From Brachybacterium sp036311905 (lineage in GTDB: Bacteria > Actinomycetota > Actinomycetes > Actinomycetales > Dermabacteraceae), in contig NZ_JAZDCH010000006.1 of the NCBI RefSeq assembly GCF_036311905.1, positions 1 to 64,000 on the forward strand: DNA of 64,000 nt, in the 5' to 3' direction. The notes below the pieces were generated by a model that saw only the letters and a list, made by a program, of their open reading frames with translations, was not told the origin of the DNA and did no database searches. Positions 7,563-18,797 of the stretch are shown one piece after another. The first letter of the stretch is position 1. Every line of letters starts with the position of its first letter. Made by a program: the position numbers and the translations under genes.

Positions 7563-8761
7563 TTGGAGCCCTCCTCGAGGATCGCGATGCCCGGCAGTTC
7601 CTTGCCCTCGATCAGCTCGAGGCTCGCACCGCCGCCGGTGGAGATGTGCGAGAAGCGCTCCTCGTCGACGCCGAGGAGGCGCACGGCCGCGGCGGAGTCC
7701 CCGCCGCCGACCACGGTGTAGCCCGGCGCGTCGGCCAGGTGCTCCGCGACGGCACGGGTGCCGGCCGCGAAGGTCTCGAACTCGAACACGCCCATCGGGC
7801 CGTTCCAGAACACAGTCTTGGCGTCCGCCATCTTCTCGCCGAACAGCGCGGCGGTCTTCGGGCCGATGTCCATGCCCTCCTGGTCGGCGGGGATCCCGTC
7901 GGCCGGGACGACGGTGGCCTCCGCGTCGGCGGAGAACTCCGCGGCGACGACGGTGTCCACGGGCAGCACGAGCTCGACGCCGTTCGCGGCGGCGCGCTGC
8001 AGGTACTCGGCGACGACATCGATCTTCGACTCGTCGAGCAGCGACTTGCCGATCTCGAGGCCCTGGGCCTTCTGGAAGGTGTAGGCCATGCCGCCGCCGA
8101 TGAGGATGCGGTCGGCCTTGCCGAGGAGGTTGTCGATGACGGCGAGCTTGTCGGCGATCTTCGCGCCGCCGAGGACGACCACGAAGGGGCGCTCGGGCTC
8201 GTCGGTGACCTTGCGAAGCGCCTCGACCTCGCGCAGAACCAGCTCGCCGGCGGCGGCCGGGAGCAGGGTGGCGAGCTCGTAGACGGACGCCTGCTTGCGG
8301 TGCACGACGCCGAAGCCGTCGGAGACGAAGGCGTCGCCGAGGGCGGCGATCTGCTCGGCGAAGGCGAGGCGCTCAGCATCGTCCTTCGCGGTCTCGCCCG
8401 CGTTGAAGCGCAGGTTCTCGAGGATCGCGACGCGGCCGTCCTCGAGGGCGTCGACGACCGAGCGAGCGGACTCGCCGACGGTGTCGGTCGCGAAGGCGAC
8501 CTCCTGGCCGAGCAGCTCGCCGAGGCGGGCCACGACGGGGCGCAGGGAGTACTTGTCCTCCGGCGCGCCCTTCGGACGGCCCAGGTGGGAGATCACGACG
8601 ACGCGGGCGCCGGCCTCGACGAGGCGGGTCAGGGTCGGCAGCGCGGCGCGGATGCGGCCGTCGTCGGTGATGGTGGTGCCGTCGAGCGGCACGTTGAGGT
8701 CGGCGCGGACGATGACGCGCTTGCCGCGCACCTCGCCGAGCGAATCGAGGGTCTTGAGCAC
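7559..8761 (-). CDS. pgk: Phosphoglycerate kinase
   Basis: Transfers phosphate from 1,3-bisphosphoglycerate to ADP in glycolysis. 400 aa from the GTG at 8761, which has AAAGGAAG just upstream; the frame is open further but that extension is low-complexity. Motifs: RADLNVPLDG near the N-terminus, SHLGRPKG, the hinge region VLGGAKIADK, the nucleotide-binding GGGMAYTF and the C-terminal VVGGGDSAAAV and STGGGASLE. It is co-transcribed with tpiA and separated from gap by a hairpin. Confidence 0.97.
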   Translation of the reverse strand: MLKTLDSLGEVRGKRVIVRADLNVPLDGTTITDDGRIRAALPTLTRLVEAGARVVVISHLGRPKGAPEDKYSLRPVVARLGELLGQEVAFATDTVGESARSVVDALEDGRVAILENLRFNAGETAKDDAERLAFAEQIAALGDAFVSDGFGVVHRKQASVYELATLLPAAAGELVLREVEALRKVTDEPERPFVVVLGGAKIADKLAVIDNLLGKADRILIGGGMAYTFQKAQGLEIGKSLLDESKIDVVAEYLQRAAANGVELVLPVDTVVAAEFSADAEATVVPADGIPADQEGMDIGPKTAALFGEKMADAKTVFWNGPMGVFEFETFAAGTRAVAEHLADAPGYTVVGGGDSAAAVRLLGVDEERFSHISTGGGASLELIEGKELPGIAILEEGSK

Positions 8762-8880
8762 TGGTGCTTCCTTTGCTGAGGGGCAGGGGCCCCGCCGGGG
8801 CCGGGAGCCGTGGGCCCCGGGGGCCGGCTGAGGGGCGGTGCGGGCCGGGGCCGGAGCACACGGCGGGTAGCCGTGACGAG

Positions 8881-8927
8881 AGGAGCCCGCCGACACCGAC
8901 CCTGCGGGGCGGCGCCGGCGGGCTCCT
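8881..8927 (-). terminator. Hairpin between gap and pgk
   Basis: Perfect 12-bp stem (AGGAGCCCGCCG at 8881-8892, complement at 8916-8927) around a GC-rich 23-nt loop. It lies just past the gap stop and could terminate or attenuate gap transcription before pgk. Confidence 0.6.
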
Positions 8928-8956
8928 GAGCTGTCCAGCTCGTCAGGGACGAGAGG

Positions 8957-9961
8957 TCAGAGGGACTTGCCGACGAGCTGCGAGAGCTCGACGAGGCGGT
9001 TCGAGAAGCCCCACTCGTTGTCGTACCAGGCGAAGATCTTCACGAGGTTGCCGTTCACCTTGGTGAGCTGCGCGTCGAAGATCGAGGAGTGCGGGTCGCC
9101 CTCGATGTCCTTGGAGACGATCGGGTCCTCGGTGTAGCGGAGGATGCCCTTGAGCGGGCCCTCGGCCGCCTTCTTCACCGCGGCGTTGATCTCCTCGATG
9201 GTGACCTCGCGGGACGCCTCGAAGGTGAGGTCGGTGATCGAGCCGGTGGGGACCGGCACGCGCAGCGAGTAGCCGTCCAGCTTGCCCTTGAGCTCGGGGA
9301 GCACGAGCGCCACGGCCTTGGCCGCACCGGTGGTGGTGGGGACGATGTTCAGGGCGGCGGCGCGGGCACGGCGCGGGTCCTTGTGCGGGCCGTCCTGGAG
9401 CACCTGGTCCGAGGTGTAGGCGTGGATGGTGGTCATGAGGCCCTTGACGATGCCGAACTCGTCGTTGAGGACCTTGGCCACCGGCGCGAGGCTGTTGGTG
9501 GTGCAGGACGCGTTGGAGACGATGTGGTGGTTGGCGGGGTCGTAGTCGCCCTCGTTCACACCGATCACGAAGGTGGCGTCCTCGTTCTTCGCCGGAGCGG
9601 AGATGATGACCTTCTTGGCGCCGGCCTCGATGTGGGCCTTGGCCTTCTCGGCGTCGGTGAAGATGCCGGTGGACTCGATGACGACGTCCGCACCGATCTC
9701 GCCCCACGGGATGTTCTTGGGGTCGCGCTCGGCGTACGCCTTGAAGGTGTTGTCGCCGACGGTGATCGAGGTCTCGTCGTGGGAGACGTCGTAGGGCAGC
9801 ACGCCGCCGATCGAGTCGTACTTGATCAGGTTCGCGAGCGTGGCGTTGTCGGTGAGGTCGTTCACACCGACGATCTGGATGTCTGCCTTCTGCTCGAGCG
9901 CGGCGCGCAGGAAGTTGCGGCCGATGCGACCGAACCCGTTGATTCCGACCTTAATGGTCAC
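8957..9961 (-). CDS. gap: Glyceraldehyde-3-phosphate dehydrogenase, type I
   Basis: NAD-dependent phosphorylating GAPDH of glycolysis. 334 aa from a GTG at 9961 with a perfect AGGAGG five bases upstream. The N-terminus IKVGINGFGRIGRN is the dinucleotide fold; Asp35 in VGVNDLTDN favours NAD over NADP. The active-site cysteine is Cys153 in SNASCTTNSLAP, and the C-terminal WYDNEWGFSNR is present. It heads the gap-pgk-tpiA group, with a 19-bp inverted repeat in its leader that may be a regulator site. Confidence 0.97.
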   Translation of the reverse strand: MTIKVGINGFGRIGRNFLRAALEQKADIQIVGVNDLTDNATLANLIKYDSIGGVLPYDVSHDETSITVGDNTFKAYAERDPKNIPWGEIGADVVIESTGIFTDAEKAKAHIEAGAKKVIISAPAKNEDATFVIGVNEGDYDPANHHIVSNASCTTNSLAPVAKVLNDEFGIVKGLMTTIHAYTSDQVLQDGPHKDPRRARAAALNIVPTTTGAAKAVALVLPELKGKLDGYSLRVPVPTGSITDLTFEASREVTIEEINAAVKKAAEGPLKGILRYTEDPIVSKDIEGDPHSSIFDAQLTKVNGNLVKIFAWYDNEWGFSNRLVELSQLVGKSL

Positions 9962-9974
9962 GGTTCCTCCTAGA

Positions 9975-9993
9975 TTCACAGGTCCTCTGTGAA
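9975..9993. promoter_or_regulatory. Inverted repeat in the gap leader
   Basis: TTCACAG (9975-9981), a 5-nt spacer, then CTGTGAA (9987-9993). The arms are AT-rich against a very GC-rich background and end just upstream of the gap ribosome-binding site. This is compatible with a repressor operator for the glycolytic genes or an RNA hairpin; no binding protein can be named. Confidence 0.45.
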
Positions 9994-10066
9994 ATATGAA
10001 CACTGGCGCGCACGCCCTCGTACGCTCGGACGGCGCCGGATGTGACCGACGACCGCTGTGATCCTA

Positions 10067-11065
10067 TCAATGCCCGGCGTCGGGTGACGGGGGCAACTGG
10101 TCCTCGTCCACTCCGTCTTCGGTCCCGGGGATGCCGAGCTCCTCCGCCTGCTTGTCCGCCATGGCGAGCAGGCGCCGGATACGACCGGCCACGGCGTCCT
10201 TCGTGAGCGGCGGGTCGGCGAGCCGTCCGAGCTCCTCGAGGCTCGCCTGACGGTGCTCGAGCCGGAGACGCCCGGCGTGCCCGAGATGCTCGGGGACCTC
10301 GTCGCCGAGGATCTCCAGCGCCCGCTGGACCCGCTGCCCGGCGGCCACCGCGGCCCGCGCAGAGCGGCGGAGGTTCGCGTCGTCGAAGTTCGCCAGCCGG
10401 TGCGCGGTGGCCTTGACCTCCCGCTTGGTCCGACGGTCCTCCCAGGTGAGGACGGTGTCGTGGGCACCCATCCGGGTGAGCAGGGCGGAGATCGCGTCGC
10501 CGTCGCGCAGCACCACGCGGTCCGCGCCGCGGGCCTCGCGCGCCTTCGAGGCGACGCCCAGGCGGCGCGCCGCGCCGACCATCGCCAGCGCCACCTCCGG
10601 CCCGGGGCAGGAGAGCTCGAGCGCCGAGGCGCGGCCCGGCTCGGTGAGGGTCCCCCGGGCGAGGAAGGCCCCGCGCCAGGCGGCCTCCGCGTCGGCGATC
10701 GCGCCGCCGACGACGAAGGGCGGCATCCCGCGCACCGGGCGCCCCCGGGCGTCGAGCAGCCCTGCCTGGCGGGCGAGCATGCCGCCCTCCCGGTCCACGC
10801 GGACGAGATAGCGGGTGGTCCGCCGGATCCCGCCCGGGGCGAGCACCGCGAGCTCGGCACGGTGCCCGTACATCTCGGCGATGATCCCGTGCAGACGGCG
10901 TGCGACCGCCGCGGAGTCCAGCTCGGCCTCGACGACGATACGTCCCGCGACGAGCTGCAGCCCGCCCGCGAAGCGCAGCATCGCCGCCGCCTCCGCCTTG
11001 CGCGCGGAGGGCCGCGTCACCTCGAGATGGCTGAGCTCCTCCTTGGCCTCACCGGTCAGCGCCAT
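10067..11065 (-). CDS. whiA: DNA-binding regulator WhiA
   Basis: WhiA, known in Streptomyces as a sporulation regulator and widely kept in non-sporulating Gram-positives, where its role is linked to cell division. 332 aa: an N-terminal LAGLIDADG-like homing-endonuclease fold (residues about 1-200, GGLQLVAGRIVVEAE, GGAIADAEAAWRGAFLARG) and a C-terminal helix-turn-helix (LEELGRLADPPLTKDAVAGRIRR). ATG start with an AGGAGG site upstream. It overlaps yvcK by 17 bp in the conserved rapZ-yvcK-whiA group. Confidence 0.96.
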   Translation of the reverse strand: MALTGEAKEELSHLEVTRPSARKAEAAAMLRFAGGLQLVAGRIVVEAELDSAAVARRLHGIIAEMYGHRAELAVLAPGGIRRTTRYLVRVDREGGMLARQAGLLDARGRPVRGMPPFVVGGAIADAEAAWRGAFLARGTLTEPGRASALELSCPGPEVALAMVGAARRLGVASKAREARGADRVVLRDGDAISALLTRMGAHDTVLTWEDRRTKREVKATAHRLANFDDANLRRSARAAVAAGQRVQRALEILGDEVPEHLGHAGRLRLEHRQASLEELGRLADPPLTKDAVAGRIRRLLAMADKQAEELGIPGTEDGVDEDQLPPSPDAGH

Positions 11066-12128
11066 GGCGGTCCTCCTCGGGGGTCGGGGCGGGCTCGACG
11101 TCGCCGTAGGCGTCGTCGAACAGGTCGCGATACGCCGCGGCGAGGCGCACCGGGTCGTGATGGGGCGTGCCGTCGCCGACGCTCACCTGGCGCAACAGGG
11201 CGCGGATGCCCCGCTGACCGGCGGCCTCGGCGAGGCCGAGCGCGTCCTCGAGGACGGAGGGATCGGCGAGCAGCGCGTCGAAACGGATGCCCGGCGCGAT
11301 CTCGAGCAGCACGTCGAGCATGTCGAGGCTGGTCATGCCCTCCGCCTCCTGCGCGCCGCTCGAGAGGTTGGTGGTGATGCAGCGCCGCGCCGGCGTGGTG
11401 CGGAGGGCCTCGGCGATCTCGGGGATCATCAGGTGCGGCATCACGGAGGTGTACCAGGACCCCGGCCCGACGATGACCCAGTCGGCGCGCTGGATCGCCT
11501 CGATCACCTCCTCGGGCACCCGGGGGCGCGGCGGGTCCAGCCGCACCTCCTCGACGCGGCCCTCCGCCGTGGCCACCTGCCACTGGCCGGAGATGGTGCG
11601 CAGGGTGCCGTCGGCGCCGCGCACGTCCGCCTCGATGTCGAGCGGGTCCAGCGCCATGGGCAGCACGCGGCCCCGGGCACCGAGGAGCGCCGCCATCTGC
11701 TCGAGCCCCTCCACGGGGTCGTCGAGGATCTGCCAGAGGGCGACGATCAGGAGGTTCCCGAGGGCGTGCCCGTCCAGCTCGCCGTCGGTCTGGAAGCGGT
11801 GCTGGATGACATCGCCCCAGATCGATCCCCAATCGGAGTCCTCGCACAGGGCGGCGAGGGCCATCCGAAGGTCGCCCGGGGGCAGCACCGGCATCTCGGT
11901 GCGGATGCGGCCGGAGGAGCCGCCGTTGTCGGCGACGGTGACCACCGCGGTGATGTCGTCGGCCAGCAGACGCAGGGCGCGCAGGTTCGCGGCGAGGCCG
12001 TGGCCGCCGCCGAGGGCGACGACCCGCAGCGGGCGGTCCGGGGCGCCGCGGCCACCGCGGCGGGCGCGCAGGGAGCGGTCGGGCAGGTGCGGGGAGCTGC
12101 CGCGGCGGGAGCGGGGGGCGATGCTCAT
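11049..12128 (-). CDS. yvcK: YvcK-type gluconeogenesis factor
   Basis: Member of the YvcK/CofD-like family, cytosolic proteins that bind UDP-sugars and in Bacillus and mycobacteria are needed for growth on gluconeogenic carbon and for cell-wall control. 359 aa. Visible: LGGGHGLAANLRALR (nucleotide-binding loop), VADNGGSSGRIR, PPGDLRMALAAL, and the C-terminal IVGPGSWYTSVMPHL and TNLSSGAQE motifs. A charged 30-residue N-terminal tail precedes the fold. It starts with an ATGA overlap on rapZ. The specific metabolic role here is inferred from family members. Confidence 0.92.
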   Translation of the reverse strand: MSIAPRSRRGSSPHLPDRSLRARRGGRGAPDRPLRVVALGGGHGLAANLRALRLLADDITAVVTVADNGGSSGRIRTEMPVLPPGDLRMALAALCEDSDWGSIWGDVIQHRFQTDGELDGHALGNLLIVALWQILDDPVEGLEQMAALLGARGRVLPMALDPLDIEADVRGADGTLRTISGQWQVATAEGRVEEVRLDPPRPRVPEEVIEAIQRADWVIVGPGSWYTSVMPHLMIPEIAEALRTTPARRCITTNLSSGAQEAEGMTSLDMLDVLLEIAPGIRFDALLADPSVLEDALGLAEAAGQRGIRALLRQVSVGDGTPHHDPVRLAAAYRDLFDDAYGDVEPAPTPEEDRHGADR

Positions 12129-13150
12129 TCGCGCCCCAGATCCCGGTGACGGATGCGCACGGCGTGGCCGGCGCGGCGCAGCTCGTCGCCGATCCGCTCG
12201 CTCACCGCCACGGAGCGATGCTTCCCGCCGGTGCAGCCGATCGCGAGAGTGGTGAAGTGCTTGTTCTCGGCGCTGTACCCGCGCAGCACGGGGGTGATCA
12301 TCTCGAGGTAGCGGTCCACGAACTCCGCGGCATTGGCGTCGGAGAGCACGAAGTCGGCGACCTCGGGGTCGGTGCCGCGCTTCGGCTTCAGCTCCGGCAC
12401 CCAGTAGGGATTGGGGATGAAGCGCACGTCGCTGACGTGATCGGCCTCGAGCGGGATGCCGTACTTGAAGCCGAAGGAGAGCATCGTGACAGTCAGCCGC
12501 TGCTCCTGCACCGTCCCGAAGACGGTGCGCATCTTCATCGTCAGCTGGTGGACGTTGAGCGGGGAAGTGTCGATGACCAGGTCGGCCATCCGACGATAGG
12601 CGGCGAGCATCTCGCGCTCGCGGCGCATGCCCTCGAGCACGCCCTCCTCCCCGGCGAGGGGGTGGGGGCGGCGCACCGAGTCGAAGCGGCGCACGAGCGT
12701 GCTCTCGTCGGCCGTGAGGAACACCAGGCGCACCCGGTGCTGGGTGCGGCGCAGCTCGGCGACGACATCCCCGAGCTCGGAGAAGAACGGGCCGGAGCGC
12801 GGGTCGACCACGACGGCGACGCGGTAGTCGCGACCCTTCGCGGAGGCCTGCAGCTCGAGCATCGCGGGGATCAGCTGCGGGACGATGTTGTAGACGACGT
12901 ACCAGCCCATGTCCTCGAGAGCGTGGGCGGCGGTCTCCCGGCCGGCGCCGGCGAGACCGGTGATGATCACGACGTCGCCGCGCGGATCACCTTCCTCGTC
13001 GCGGTCCCGTGCATGGTCGGGCGCGGACGGCTCCGGGGGCTCGGCCCGCGGAGCGCGCTCCGAGGGTTCTTCCGAGCGGTTCTGCGCGGGCGGGGCGGGG
13101 TCGATCGGCGGGACGGGATCCGTGCCGTCGCGGGACTCCTCAGCGGTCAC
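12125..13150 (-). CDS. rapZ: RNase adapter / nucleotide-binding protein RapZ
   Basis: RapZ (YvcJ) family P-loop protein; in E. coli it guides RNase E to GlmZ sRNA, but in actinobacteria its target is unsettled. 341 aa. A Pro/Glu-rich N-terminal extension of about 55 residues is followed by the P-loop GLAGAGRET (65-73), DMGWYVVYNIVPQLIP, and the C-terminal RapZ domain with KYGIPLEADHVSDVRFIPNPYW and GCTGGKHRSVAVSE. The usual Ser of the P-loop (GAGRST) is Glu here. The GTG start overlaps the uvrC end by 11 bp; an internal start after the extension cannot be ruled out. Confidence 0.93.
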   Translation of the reverse strand: MTAEESRDGTDPVPPIDPAPPAQNRSEEPSERAPRAEPPEPSAPDHARDRDEEGDPRGDVVIITGLAGAGRETAAHALEDMGWYVVYNIVPQLIPAMLELQASAKGRDYRVAVVVDPRSGPFFSELGDVVAELRRTQHRVRLVFLTADESTLVRRFDSVRRPHPLAGEEGVLEGMRREREMLAAYRRMADLVIDTSPLNVHQLTMKMRTVFGTVQEQRLTVTMLSFGFKYGIPLEADHVSDVRFIPNPYWVPELKPKRGTDPEVADFVLSDANAAEFVDRYLEMITPVLRGYSAENKHFTTLAIGCTGGKHRSVAVSERIGDELRRAGHAVRIRHRDLGRE

Positions 13151-15152
13151 CGGGGGCTCCTTCCGAGTCGGGGTCCGGGGCGGCGGCGCGGGCCGTCGGC
13201 TCCCGGTCGAGGATCTCGCCGGTGGCCATGTCGATGACCACGTCGAGCCCCTGGTCCTCCGGGGCCGCCCCCTCGTCGGAGGCGACCGCTGCCTCCTCGG
13301 ATGTTAGCGCGGCCAGGATCGACGCGGCGAGTGCGGGACCGATCCCGTCGACCTCGACGAGGTCCTCCTCACGCGCCGCCCGGATCGCCGAGACCGTCAC
13401 GAAGCGGTCCAGCAGGGCGCGACGGCGCGCCGGTCCCAGCCCGGGGATGCCGTCGAGGGCGCTGGCCTGCATGGCACGCCCCCGCTTGGACCGGTGGAAG
13501 GTGATCGCGAAGCGGTGGGCCTCGTCGCGGAGACGCTGCACGAGGAACAGCGCCTCGCTCGTGCGCGGCAGGATCACCGGGTACTCCTCCCCCGGCAGCC
13601 AGATCTCCTCGAGCCGTTTGGCGATGCCGGCGAGGGCGATGTCGGTGATCCCGAGGTCGTCCATGGCGCGCTGGGCGGCGGCGACCTGGGGCGGTCCGCC
13701 GTCGACGAGGATCAGCGAGGGCGGGTAGGCGAAGCGGCGGTGCCGTCCCGGGGTCGCGTCGTCCTCGGCCGGGTCCGGCGGATCGAGATGGTGCTTGAGG
13801 CGCCGCGTGATGACGTCGTACATCGAGGCGGTGTCGTCGCGGGCGGCGGTGCCGGTCACCGAGTAGCGGCGGTACTCGCTCTTCTTGGGCAGACCGTCCT
13901 CGAAGACCACCTGGGAGCCGACCACGTTCGTGCCCTGCGAATGGGAGATGTCGAAGCACTCGATGCGCAGCGGGGCGTCGGCGAGTCCGAGCGCCTCGCC
14001 CAGGTCCTCGAGGGCCTTGGTGCGGGCGGTCAGGTCACCGGTGCGCTTCAGACGGTGGAGCCGCAGCGCCTCCGCGGCGTTCTCCGTGACCGTGGCGAGG
14101 AGGTCCTTCTTCTCGCCGCGCCGGGGGACGCGCAGGTCGACCTGGTGTCCGATCAGCTCGCGCACCTGCTCGAGGTTGGTGGGCAGGACGGGCACCAGCA
14201 CCTCGCGGGGCGCGGAGCCCTCTGCGTAGAGGGTGGTGAGCGCGCGCTCGACCAGATCCGGGACCTCGGACTCGTCGAGGATCTCGGCGGTCCAGCCGCG
14301 CTGGCCGCGGATCCGGCCGCCGCGCACGTGGAAGACCTGCACCGAGGCCTCGAGCTCGTCCTGGACGAGGCCGAGGAGGTCGGCGTCGGTCGCATCAGAC
14401 AGCACGACGGAGTTCTTCGACATCACCGCGTCGAGGGCGGCGAGGTCGTCGCGCAGGGCGGCGGCACGCTCGTAGTCCATGGCCGCCGCGGCGTCGCGCA
14501 TCTGCCGCTCGAGGCGGCGGGTGTAGGTCGCGGTGTTCCCGGCCATGAAGTCCGCGAACTGCTCGGCGAGCCGCCGGTGCTCCTCCTCGGAGATCTCACC
14601 GGTGCAGGGCGCGGAGCACTTCCCGATGAAGCCCAGCAGACAGGGCCGGCCGGAGCGCTCGGCGCGGCGGTAGACGCCCGCGGTGCAGGAGCGCACGGGG
14701 AAGACGCGCAGCATCAGGTCGAGGGTCTCCCGGATCGCGCCCACCTGCGGGTACGGCCCGAAGACGCGGTCCCCCTTGGGCCGGGGACGACGGGTGATGT
14801 GGACCCGCGGCACCTGCTCGCCCATCGTCAGCACCAGGTAGGGGTAGGACTTGTCGTCGCGGAACTTGACGTTGAACCGCGGGTCGAACTCCTTGATCCA
14901 GGTGTACTCGAGGGTGAGCGCCTCCACCTCGGTGCCGACGACGGTCCACTCGACGCTCGCGGCCGTGGTGACCATGCGACGGGTGCGCTCATGCAGCACC
15001 GCGAGGTCCTGGAAATAGTTCACGAGGCGCTGGCGGAGGTTCTTCGCCTTGCCGACGTAGATCACGCGGCCGTGCTCGTCCCGGAAGCGGTACACGCCGG
15101 GGCGGGTGGGGATGTCCCCCGTCTTCGGCCGGTAGGTCGACGGATCTGCCAT
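13140..15152 (-). CDS. uvrC: Excinuclease ABC subunit C
   Basis: Nuclease subunit of nucleotide excision repair; cuts on both sides of a UvrB-marked lesion. 670 aa: N-terminal GIY-YIG nuclease domain (PGVYRFRDEHGRVIYVGKAKNL, about 18-40), UVR domain (about 210-245, MDYERAAALRDDLAAL), RNase H-like nuclease domain in the middle with CFDISHSQGTNVVGS, and C-terminal helix-hairpin-helix pair (IPGLGPARRRALL, VDGIGPALAASIL). A short acidic tail follows. It lies 3 bases after uvrA and overlaps rapZ, so it is co-transcribed. Confidence 0.97.
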   Translation of the reverse strand: MADPSTYRPKTGDIPTRPGVYRFRDEHGRVIYVGKAKNLRQRLVNYFQDLAVLHERTRRMVTTAASVEWTVVGTEVEALTLEYTWIKEFDPRFNVKFRDDKSYPYLVLTMGEQVPRVHITRRPRPKGDRVFGPYPQVGAIRETLDLMLRVFPVRSCTAGVYRRAERSGRPCLLGFIGKCSAPCTGEISEEEHRRLAEQFADFMAGNTATYTRRLERQMRDAAAAMDYERAAALRDDLAALDAVMSKNSVVLSDATDADLLGLVQDELEASVQVFHVRGGRIRGQRGWTAEILDESEVPDLVERALTTLYAEGSAPREVLVPVLPTNLEQVRELIGHQVDLRVPRRGEKKDLLATVTENAAEALRLHRLKRTGDLTARTKALEDLGEALGLADAPLRIECFDISHSQGTNVVGSQVVFEDGLPKKSEYRRYSVTGTAARDDTASMYDVITRRLKHHLDPPDPAEDDATPGRHRRFAYPPSLILVDGGPPQVAAAQRAMDDLGITDIALAGIAKRLEEIWLPGEEYPVILPRTSEALFLVQRLRDEAHRFAITFHRSKRGRAMQASALDGIPGLGPARRRALLDRFVTVSAIRAAREEDLVEVDGIGPALAASILAALTSEEAAVASDEGAAPEDQGLDVVIDMATGEILDREPTARAAAPDPDSEGAPGDR

Positions 15153-15155
15153 GCC

Positions 15156-18023
<2,868 letters not shown>

Positions 18024-18052
18024 CGGGCCATCGTAGTGGCGCGGCCCGACGC

Positions 18053-18068
18053 TCGAACAGCTGTTCGG
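18053..18068. promoter_or_regulatory. LexA (SOS) box between uvrA and the MBL-polymerase operon
   Basis: TCGAACAGCTGTTCGG matches the actinobacterial/Gram-positive SOS box GAAC-N4-GTTC exactly in its core (GAAC 18055-18058, GTTC 18063-18066 as TCGAAC-AGCT-GTTCG). It lies in a 54-bp divergent intergenic region: 30 bases upstream of the uvrA start and 9 bases before the GTG of the hydrolase gene. LexA bound here could repress both directions. Confidence 0.82.
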
Positions 18069-18077
18069 AGGAGAGCT

Positions 18078-18797
18078 GTGCGACATACCCTGGTGCCCAT
18101 GAACCCCGAGACCCCCGCCTCGCCCTTCCCCGCCCTCGCCGTCCGCGCGCTGTCCGTCGGCCCCATGGACAACAACGCCTACCTGCTCACCTGCCGGGCG
18201 ACCGGCGCGCAGCTGCTGATCGATGCGGCCGCCGAGCCCGAGCGGCTGCTCGAGCTGGTCGCCGCGGGTGCGGCCGACGGACCCGGCGGGGCCGACGAGA
18301 GCTCAGTCCCGGCAGCGGCGATCCGCCTCGAGCGCGTGGTGACCACCCACCGCCACCACGACCACATCGGCGCCCTCGCGGCCGTCGTCGAGGCGACCGG
18401 CGCGCGCACCGCCGCCGGCGCCGAGGACGCCGAGTCGATCCGGGAGCAGACCGGCGTGACGATCGACGAGCCCCTGGCCCACGGCGACCGGATCCGCGTC
18501 GGCGCGGCGGAGCTCGAGGTGATCGCGCTGCGGGGACACACCCCCGGCTCGATCGCGCTGCTGTGGCGCGGCGGGGAGACGGGTGACCATCTCTTCACGG
18601 GCGACTCGCTGTTCCCCGGCGGGGTGGGCAACACCCAGCAGGATCCCGAACGCTTCGCCCAGCTCCTCGGCGACGTCGAGGACCGGGTCTTCGCTGTGCT
18701 GCCCGACGCGACCGCCGTGCACCCCGGTCACGGCGCGCCGACGACGCTCGGCGCCGAGCGGCCCGAGCTGCCGGCCTGGCGCGCGCGGGGCTGGTGA
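18078..18797 (+). CDS. Metallo-beta-lactamase-fold hydrolase
   Basis: 239-aa metal hydrolase of the glyoxalase II-like branch. The dinuclear metal motif is THRHHDHIG, with further ligands in LRGHTPGSIAL, TGDSLFPGGVGNT and HPGHGAPTTLGAERPEL. Substrate unknown; related proteins hydrolyse thioesters such as S-lactoylglutathione or mycothiol conjugates. I chose the GTG at 18078, which has GGAGGAG 5-11 bases upstream; the ATG at 18099 has no ribosome site but would give a more usual N-terminus. It shares a divergent SOS-box region with uvrA and overlaps the downstream polymerase by 4 bp, so the two are coupled. Confidence 0.88.
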   Translation: MRHTLVPMNPETPASPFPALAVRALSVGPMDNNAYLLTCRATGAQLLIDAAAEPERLLELVAAGAADGPGGADESSVPAAAIRLERVVTTHRHHDHIGALAAVVEATGARTAAGAEDAESIREQTGVTIDEPLAHGDRIRVGAAELEVIALRGHTPGSIALLWRGGETGDHLFTGDSLFPGGVGNTQQDPERFAQLLGDVEDRVFAVLPDATAVHPGHGAPTTLGAERPELPAWRARGW

